From the NCBI GenBank assembly GCA_010015655.1, contig ML976691.1:395609-459608 (forward strand): DNA of 64,000 bases, read 5' to 3'. This DNA comes from Bimuria novae-zelandiae CBS 107.79. Its lineage: Eukaryota; Ascomycota; Dothideomycetes; Pleosporales; Didymosphaeriaceae. Below, piece after piece: positions 56,630-64,000 of the stretch. The first letter of the stretch is position 1. The number at the start of each line of letters is the position of its first letter. The notes under the pieces are model-generated. The model did no database searches, was not told where the DNA came from, and saw only the letters and a list, made by a program, of their open reading frames with translations. The position numbers were made by a program, and so were the translations under genes.

Positions 56630-58688
56630 TCAATACTGCGGAGCGAAGGTGCCGAACATGCCCCAGACAGAGTCACCCCAAAGATCCTGCGGCAGCGCAA
56701 AGTCAAGCGGTATATCGAAGCCATTCATAACGCCCACATCAGTCTGCGGAATCTCCGCATAATCGTTGAATTCCGGTAGCACGAGTGGAGGCGGCACCTC
56801 AGCAGCTGGTAGCTGTTGATCCGCCTCAGCCTCATTCTGCTGCGGCGGCGTCCGTTCTTCCACGTTGACTTCAATCTGCCTCAACTCGTGGCCTCTAGTG
56901 ATGGCATCGAACAACAGACTAGCCCCCATGCGATCATCTACCCTCAGCTTCGTGTGGTCGATATCCATCGGCTCCTGTCGGCTCAGCACCTCGAGAAGCA
57001 GCGCCGCTCGCGCCGTCTCATCTTTTGCGTCTCTTGCGCCGGCTTTCAAGAAGCGCTGTGCGATCGCGACGTGGTTCTTTGCCGTTTCTTGCTCCTCGGG
57101 CGACGCGTTGATGTTCAGGGCGAAGAAGCGGAGCAGGAACACGGTGGCGAAGACGAGAGCGCGGAAATAGTTCTTCGGACAAGTGCGTTGGAGGACGTCG
57201 GGTGAGAGATCGGGGTAATCGTTGGAGCGATGGAAGAGGCCTTGGTCGGATAGGTACACTATGCGAAGCGCGACGGAGTATCCGCTTTTCATCAAAATCT
57301 CCCGCGATGTGAGGTCCATCTGCATTCGGATGATGGTCATCGTGTAGAGATGTAGCTTGGCTACCAAGACGGCCATTTCTATGCGAGGAGACCATGGCGC
57401 TAGAAACTTAGACTTCAACCCGTCGAGCTCGGTGTCAATGAGCTTGACGAGCGATTGGGATACAACTTCTTGGCTGTTCTCTAGCAATATGGTGGTGTAT
57501 TTTGCTAGTGTATGATGCACCATGACTTGATAGGCGAACTCTTGTGGTATCGGGTATGTGCGGACGAAGGTTTCTATCGTTGCCAGCTCGGTGGTCTCGT
57601 TGATGTGAGGCGAAACGCCGACATGCATCCCAAGCCTGTGAAAAGTCAGCGTACCTCCATGCGTAATGACATGCTTTGACTTACGATGTGCTCGCAAAAA
57701 AGCACCCGACCCACGTGCTCGCTCTTGCACGCTGAGAGCCTGATGGCACACCGATGCTCCGCAACGATTGGGGCGGCTTGGAATGGTGAAGGCCCATGTA
57801 CAGAGCTGCATTCACAGCAACTCCACAGTAAAGCCAGCTCGAGTCATGTGATTGTCGAGGTGTATGGAACGGCCACATGATGAGATGAATGATAGCCTGG
57901 AGGGTTTGTAAAGGAACCGGTGCCGTCAAGATCTCAACACGAAGCTGGGCCAGGTATGGTTCCTTAACGTACTCTACGAGCGCACTATGTTGCGGTAGGG
58001 GTCCATGAGAAGCTACTATTGCGATGATGGTCCAGAACAGGAGCGGCGCCGTATCGTATATGGCTGGTATAGATAGGTTTGGATTCAGAACAGGGAAATG
58101 TGGGTAGAGAAATGTTGCAAAGCTAACTGGTTAGAGAGGTTTCAGCGTATTGGCCACGAACTTACATCTTGAACATGCCGACAACGGTATCACGATCAAT
58201 AATGAAATCGCCTAGTTGGTAATGTTCTTTTGAACCGAAATCTGTCACCACGGCCGTGCCTGACTGCTCCAACGTGTACTCGGGCGAGTCAAATTGAGTA
58301 TCGGGGGACATTGTAGACTTCAGTCCGTTGTCTTCCCTTTGGTTCCTCAATGTCTCTAGTTCTCGTGCCATTTCTTCAACGCGTCTGGTCTTATGTTAGC
58401 GTCACCAGCGTCAGAAGGGCGTCTTGCCAGGAAGATCTACGTACTTGCGGGCGGGAGTCCGCCGAAACGAGGAATCGACGACGCATTGTAAATTTCTAGT
58501 CTGACATCTCGTACAAGGCGCCGGAAACTTGGCTTTGGAGTCGCAACGAAGCTGGTCTCTGTCAGGCTTACGTGTAACGACATTTGGTCTTGGTTGGGGA
58601 GTACCTTGACTTGTTTGCATTCTGTGCATGTTTTTACAGGACGATGTACGGATCTACTAAGCGCTCCGGACATTCCAGCGGTCGCCAT
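56630..58688 (-). CDS. Zn2Cys6 fungal-specific transcription factor
   Basis: A nuclear, sequence-specific DNA-binding regulator. Five exons, 58605-58688, 58445-58551, 58166-58384, 57685-58122 and 56630-57635, are consistent in phase and give 617 aa. The binuclear zinc cluster is complete across the first junction: C21-x2-C24-x6-C31-x9-C41-x2-C44-x6-C51, with CKQVKLRCDSKAKFPAPCTRC around it. The second join skips two nearer AG sites to restore KLRCDS. A short coiled-coil (EEMARELETLRNQR) follows. The middle homology region runs through the rest (SSWLYCGVAVNAALYMGLHH; GCFFASTSLGMHVG). The C-terminal 80 residues are acidic and proline-rich, a plausible activation domain. Targets are unknown. The tail-to-tail DUF1446 gene is a candidate. 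Confidence 0.93.
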
Positions 58689-59711
58689 AACAATTTCTAT
58701 GGGCCAGACAGAGTGAGCGAATGTCGCTACGAGACGAGGCTACTCCTATTTTCTATCCGTTGCGCAAAGGTCAATGAGATTAGATAGTACGGCTTTCCTT
58801 GGGTGTGGCTGTCGTCACCTACGTAAGTGGTTCTCACGTCGAATTGTGTTGTGCGTTCTCCTGTGGACGTTTCCTCGACGTCGTCGGCCCCCAAGTGTGG
58901 TAAGCACAGGTACGAGGAAGGACCGGGGTTTGCAGGGCCTGAGCGATGCTATTGGTCAGTTAATTTAGCGCGTGCGAAACTCTCCGAAAGCAACCTGCGC
59001 GCCGGAGACAAACCATACTTTATGTATTAGGGAGAGAGAAATACTTGACTTGAATTTACATATGTTCTATAAACTGAAAAGAGTAACAATTTAAGATAGA
59101 GAAGTTTCGGTTTGTACAGTTTCACACTATGTTGATGAGATCAAAGGAAATATTGCATGGTATGACATGCACGTAAGTAATACCTTATTCGTACAAGTGC
59201 TTAGCGCTCTTGTTTCTCTACCGTACGTGAGTAGCACCTCATGGTGAAATACTATCCTAGCCAGACAGTAACCCGATCTTGAACTCCGTCCAGCATTCTA
59301 CTCCTCCGCCAGCCTCTCGAGGTTTGATCCAGATGGGGCCACATCAGCTATTATTTATACGATTTCCCCAGAGGAATCCACACGACTTGTATCACCGTAC
59401 GTCGTGCCGCCCAGATTCGGCGTACAGCAAGCCCGTACTAACTCTCTAGAAGAAGGCAGCAGCGTCGACTAGAACACTTGGAAAAGGCAATTTATCCTTG
59501 TTCAAGCATCACTTTCCCTGTAAATCCCTAGGGTACCTTTGCCTACAAGTAGAGTAAGAAAGTTTCCCATAATTGATGGCAGGCGCTGAAAACCAAAGGC
59601 GCTAAGTCTTTTACGGATAAGCGTAAACGTGGGGCACATGCAGTTTTTGGCCGCCCAAAAGTTGATGGGCACGAAGAACGCGGCGACTTTGCTCAGAAGC
59701 AAAAGAAAAAC
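58689..59711. other. Divergent intergenic region
   Basis: About 1 kb between the regulator and the TPR-SET gene, with normal composition. No gene, repeat or RNA recognised. Confidence 0.55.
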
Positions 59712-61664
59712 ATGGCCTCAAACCAGGAGAACACGGTCTTCCTGACCGAGAAAGAGGCTGAACGTATTCGAAGCACGGTCAAAGAAACAGTCAAGAAATG
59801 TTCTGAGCTCCACGGCCATGCGCGAGAACCACGAGACGCCAAATCCGCCATCAGCCAAGCGACCGGCGCATCGCTCATGGCAGACATGGAATCTATGCAG
59901 TTGGACGGTCGGGGAGAGACACTACCAGCTCTCGCAGTAGGACAGGCATATCCGCCGTGCACAATCCCGAGCAAGGAACTCCAACCAATGAAAATCAGCG
60001 AACTCAAAATGGATACGCATCATCGTGGCCGCCGACTCACTATCAAACGTGTCAGTCCCGTCGTGGTGCTTACCGCGCGGTCATGGACCATGGTGGAAGA
60101 TGCGGAGGGCGGCGACACAGAGCGCCTGGAGATGTGCCTGCACAAATCGAGACACGGCGAAGATATCCTGGAATACGCAAAGTCGTTCATGATCAAGGAG
60201 CCCTATTATACGCTTACCGAAGAAGGCGAAGCTACGATTCGAATAGACCATCCGTCCGACCTGATCTCTCTCAGCGACGCTCTTGCAGGCAAGACTTTCT
60301 CGAGCACGGCGGCTGCGGAGAAGTTCGCAACTGCCTGCAAGAGCGACGGGAACGCTGAGCTGAAGAACAATGATCTAGCAGCCGCGCATGAGAGGTACAC
60401 CGACGGGTTGACCGTTGCGAGACAAGACATCGTGTCGAAATCAAACCCGGACCTAGCTCGCGACATTGCTCGAAATCGAGCTTACGTCAACCTCCTGTTG
60501 AACCATTTTGATGAAGCCATTTCAGACGCTAAGGCTTCTCTTATCGGCAGAGATGATCAAAAGTCCAAAGATCTGGACAGCAAAGCTTACTACCGCGCCG
60601 GATCCGCTGCGTACGGTCTCGGCAAATATGACGACGCAAAGGCGTATTTCGAAGCACAGCTGAAGCTTTCACCGAACGACAAAGACGCAAGTACTTGCTT
60701 AAAACGGATAGAAGTGCGTATGCGCGAACTACAGACAGGGTCCTACAACTGGAAGAAGTTGAGGGCAGGCCTGTCTCGGGCTCGTCCACATGTCGATGCC
60801 GCAAGTTTCGTCAGCAATATCAAAGTCGAAGACAGCGCCGGACGCGGGCGTGGCATGTTCGTCACTCGCGACATACCTGCTAGGGAGGTGGTCATGTGTG
60901 ACAAAGCTTTTTCCGTGGTTTGGGGCCACGATAAAGAGGCGCTGACGGCGATGACTTACGATGTACGCGACGATCGAATTAGAGTGCAGCCGGTCGGCTT
61001 GAGCAAGGCAACAGTGCAGAAGCTCCTAGGAAACTCTTCCCAAATAGCGCGGGTCATGGACCTTTTCGGCGACTACGAAGGCGATGGCCAGAACATTTTC
61101 CACAATGAAGACGGTCCTATCGTTGATACCTTCCGCATACACGACATTGTCTCACGGAACGGCTTTGGCCTGGGCAACCAGTACGGAGAAGAGGGAGCGC
61201 GAAACGCAAGTACCGGTCTCTGTACGTGGGCAGCTTACATCAACCATTCCTGCATCGCGAACACCACAAAGGATTTCGTCGGCGACCTCATGGTTCTCCG
61301 CGCCAGCCGAGCTCTCAATGCAGGCGAGGAAGTTTTTATCAGCTACGACGAGTCCAGCGACTACGAGGCACGGCAAGCTGCTTTGAAGACTACATGGGGC
61401 TTCGAGTGCAACTGTCCGCTTTGCGCTGCAGAGAAGGTCGATGATGCCTCGGTGCGGAAAAAGAGGGCTGAGCTGGCGACGCAGGCAGAGGAGTTTGTTA
61501 GCAGTGAACACTGGGCGAACGCGAAGAGGCTCAAGATTGCAAGCGCGCAGAGGCTCGCTACGGCTATAGATGCGACTTATGACGATGAGCGGTATAAGGA
61601 CATACCTCGTTTGGCGGCGCGGCCCATTCAGGAGTGGCTCACCAAGGCGAGTGCGAAGCGGTAG
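59712..61664 (+). CDS. TPR and SET domain protein (SMYD-like lysine methyltransferase)
   Basis: Intronless, 650 aa. Residues 1-200 are family-specific, with a possible small beta-rich module (RRLTIKRVSPVVVLTARSWTMVED). Residues about 205-345 are TPR-like, with ELKNNDLAAAHERYTDGL, AYVNLLLNHFDEAISDAKASL and AYYRAGSAAYGLGKYDDAKAYFEAQLKLSPND as three repeats. The SET domain starts around GRGRGMFVTRDIPAREVVM (about 377). It contains the AdoMet-site INHSC and the catalytic-end FISYDES, and is followed by the post-SET cysteines CNCPLC. Key residues appear intact, so activity is expected. The substrate is unknown. The TPR precedes SET, as in fungal SET-TPR proteins and unlike animal SMYDs. Confidence 0.92.
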   Translation: MASNQENTVFLTEKEAERIRSTVKETVKKCSELHGHAREPRDAKSAISQATGASLMADMESMQLDGRGETLPALAVGQAYPPCTIPSKELQPMKISELKMDTHHRGRRLTIKRVSPVVVLTARSWTMVEDAEGGDTERLEMCLHKSRHGEDILEYAKSFMIKEPYYTLTEEGEATIRIDHPSDLISLSDALAGKTFSSTAAAEKFATACKSDGNAELKNNDLAAAHERYTDGLTVARQDIVSKSNPDLARDIARNRAYVNLLLNHFDEAISDAKASLIGRDDQKSKDLDSKAYYRAGSAAYGLGKYDDAKAYFEAQLKLSPNDKDASTCLKRIEVRMRELQTGSYNWKKLRAGLSRARPHVDAASFVSNIKVEDSAGRGRGMFVTRDIPAREVVMCDKAFSVVWGHDKEALTAMTYDVRDDRIRVQPVGLSKATVQKLLGNSSQIARVMDLFGDYEGDGQNIFHNEDGPIVDTFRIHDIVSRNGFGLGNQYGEEGARNASTGLCTWAAYINHSCIANTTKDFVGDLMVLRASRALNAGEEVFISYDESSDYEARQAALKTTWGFECNCPLCAAEKVDDASVRKKRAELATQAEEFVSSEHWANAKRLKIASAQRLATAIDATYDDERYKDIPRLAARPIQEWLTKASAKR

Positions 61665-62487
61665 TACGGACGGACCATTAGCAATGTCCATAAAAAAACG
61701 ATCATCTAAAGCATTGCGGCTCACGGCATCTCTGAACTGCTGCATTGTTCCCAAGCAAATGTCTGAGTATAATCTCTCTATTCATCCAGAGCCTGATTAC
61801 TAAATAGCACCTAAAAAATTGTTGCGATCTGTTAAGGTCGTCAAGGGCGAGAGTTGGAGAACTGTGCTTCTACCGCGACTTCACGAAGCTTGGGAAGCTA
61901 CAAAGCTAAGGAGAACCTTGCACGGGCGTTTGGAGTGCTTCAAGGCCTTTAACGCAATTTTAAGGGATGATGTGGTGATATTGTAGATTGATTGCGAAGA
62001 AGTTTCGGAACATTTGGGAGGTAGATCTGCATATGTAATTATGTACATATCTAATCACAGATCTACTGTGCTCATCATAGACCATGGTGACCTGGCAAAA
62101 GGAGTGTCGTGAGTTTCTTCGGCGCGCGGTTAGGTGACGATCGCTACTGGTGCACTGGGGAGCTGAGACGCCTAGGCAGACGACCGGTGAGACTGAGGCA
62201 AGGTCATCAGCAGGGCTCAACCCGGGGTGATCAGATATAGCTCTATTTTACCCTGCTTTGTACGAATGTGTTTGTGCAAGAAAATATTTCAAATCAATTG
62301 ACCGGAATTGGGAACGTGAGTAACGGGTATACCGCGTTCACCGTCACGCTTGAGCGCTGAAAATATCTTTGCAGAGAAGCAAGGCTGAAACAGAGGTTCT
62401 GCTCAGCCTTGCGGTACCCTGCCGAGACAGTCAGTGCGCCGCGACACTAACGCGCCACCCCAACACCAGCACCGCAGCCAGCAACAT
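61665..62487. other. Intergenic, nothing recognised
   Basis: About 820 bases of normal composition between the TPR-SET gene and the AT-rich element. ORF 61960-62220 (minus) has no recognisable content. Confidence 0.55.
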
Positions 62488-64000
62488 AAGGCTATAGAGT
62501 TTTACACAAAAGCTTTTATCGCGAAATTTTCTAGAGTTAAGATTTTATAGAGCTATAGAAGATTACTAGCTAGTTAAATTATAAATATCTACTTAGTATT
62601 CTAATTATTTAGCCACTGCGCGATGCTAGCGCTAATAGCATAAATATTACTATATTAATGCGTATAGATGCCGGCGTAGGCTTCTTCCTCTTTATAATTA
62701 TATAAGTAGCTTTTAAAGCATTCTAGCTTCCCTTTTTAGCAATTTTAAGACGTTTTTAAAGTTATTATTAAGTTTTACGAGCCTATTAATAGAGGTATTA
62801 CTTAGTAGCCTAATTAGCTTTCTCCTTAGCGCGCGTATTTTTAGCTACTACACGCGTAATACGCTTCTCCTGTAGTAAATAAGCTTTAAGCTGCCTATTT
62901 ACTATCTAGATCTCTCTTTACTTACTTTTCTAGAGTTGTAGTTATTGCTTTTTAGCCTTTTATTAGCTGAGAGAATCGCGCGCCCTCTATACGCAGGCAG
63001 GTGACCAGAAAACAGATCCTTTATGCCACTTATCTAGCTGCTTAAAAGGTAGAGTCCTGCCCTTTGTTTAACGCCGTTTCTGGTTTGTAAGGGCTTCTCG
63101 TAGCCCCTGATTCTTATGCTTTAGGAGCTACTTCTATATAGAGATTAAGTGTATAGTGCGACTTAGCTTTTTGGCCTTATTACCTCCCCCTGTATTAATA
63201 ACAACTTTTAAAAGCTAATCGATTTTGCGCTAATCGAACGCGCTAAGTACTAAAATAGAGCTTTTACGCAATTTCTATTCTAGAGACTTATCTTTATTAA
63301 ATTAACTAAGGATTAGTGTAGGATCTAGCGGTAAGATACCTGTATACTTAAAAGCTTTAGTAATTAATTACGGCGTAACTAACGTTATTTAGGCCTTCTA
63401 GAATAGTGTAAAGAAGTCTCTTTTAGCGATTATTAATAGCCTCTAACTCCTATACAGGTATGCGGAGAGCTCGTCGGAGTAGGCGGCAGAAAGAGACTTA
63501 AACATATAGACGTCTAGAGGCTATAGCGTATAAGTGGCGTAAGGGGGAAATATCGCAAGGAGGATCTTTTTCTAATTATAGTAGTTAATAAAATCTATAG
63601 TAACGTAAGATCTATGTCTATTAAGGACTAGGAGTCGCCACTACCGTTAAGCCTTCTCCTTAGTATAGCGATTAAACACCTATTTTAGCTATTAAAGCCC
63701 TATCTCGTTATTTAACTATCTAGAGGTTAATAAGGTGATAAAGACTCTATAAGAATTAACATTAATTTCCTTAACCTAGCTTGATTGTAGAGTCTCAGCG
63801 TTAAATTAATAGATTAGTGATGGATTAACAGTAGATCTATCGGCGCATATACATGCGATGAGCGAGATCCACTCATAACTACCATCCTGGATAGATTGCC
63901 TCACTTAGCGACTCTCATATATAGGCCTGTCGAAGATCCTTTTTGACCTGCCGGTGATGCCGAGTAGGAAGCCTTTTTCGTCCATATTATAGGTATGCTA
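62488..64000 (-). mobile_element. RIP-mutated pogo/Fot-type transposon, cut by window edge
   Basis: Composition changes abruptly near 62488 to AT-rich, TpA-rich DNA with stops in every frame. On the minus strand, 63930-63990 reads NMDEKGFLLGITGRSKRIF, the start of the DDE_1 domain of pogo/Fot transposases. The remainder, towards 62.5 kb, would be the rest of the catalytic domain and C-terminus. The far terminal repeat is outside the window, and I could not identify the near terminus exactly. It is clearly dead. Confidence 0.8.

Noticed and set aside
1..64000. CRISPR arrays, operons, ribosome-binding sites, rRNA
   Set aside because: None seen; the sequence is eukaryotic nuclear DNA with spliceosomal introns, so prokaryotic features are not expected.

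Overview
The window is nuclear DNA of a filamentous ascomycete (Pezizomycotina, probably Dothideomycetes). The genes have short GT-AG introns, mostly 46-110 nt with CTAAC/CTGAC-like branch sites. Many are single-copy fungal housekeeping genes. The transposons are AT-rich and full of stop codons while their flanks are normal, which is the signature of repeat-induced point mutation (RIP). All gene models below were spliced by hand: reading phase was checked across every junction and exon lengths sum to whole codons, except where stated.

Layout. 0-4.5 kb: INO80 chromatin-remodelling ATPase, cut at its 5' end by the window edge. 5.6-9.8 kb: a membrane-protein gene broken by one in-frame TGA, a small one-TM protein, and a cytochrome P450-like gene that has lost its haem-cysteine loop. 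10.1-12.1 kb: a Fot1/pogo-type transposon with intact inverted repeats and an 800-bp assembly gap. 12.6-17.0 kb: ITP pyrophosphatase (HAM1), Fap7/AK6 and nucleosome assembly protein NAP1. 17.9-22.0 kb: SUT-type sucrose/alpha-glucoside transporter and ribosomal protein eL33, which has a 10-nt microexon. 23.9-28.6 kb: glucose-6-phosphate dehydrogenase and D-3-phosphoglycerate dehydrogenase. 29.0-30.4 kb: a RIP-mutated Tc1-like element. 31.1-36.1 kb: class V myosin. 37.0-40.5 kb: a ZUFSP/C78 deubiquitinase-like protease followed by an uncharacterised protein. 41.0-45.3 kb: splicing factor CWC2, a degenerate membrane-protein locus and a short-chain dehydrogenase. 45.8-50.0 kb: AVT1-like amino-acid transporter divergent from eRF1. 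51.0-53.3 kb: prephenate dehydratase and Tim8. 54.1-61.7 kb: AtuA-like DUF1446 protein, a Zn2Cys6 transcription factor and a TPR-SET protein. 62.5-64 kb: a RIP-mutated pogo/Fot transposon running off the window.

The genes do not form one obvious pathway. Informative associations are the HAM1/Fap7 tail-to-tail pair, the AVT1/eRF1 shared promoter, and the DUF1446/Zn2Cys6 convergent pair, which might be a small catabolic module. I found no secondary-metabolite cluster, CRISPR array, tRNA or rRNA. The strongest candidates for a second look are the haem-loop-less P450, the single-stop membrane gene, the eL33 microexon, and the RIP-spared transposon termini.
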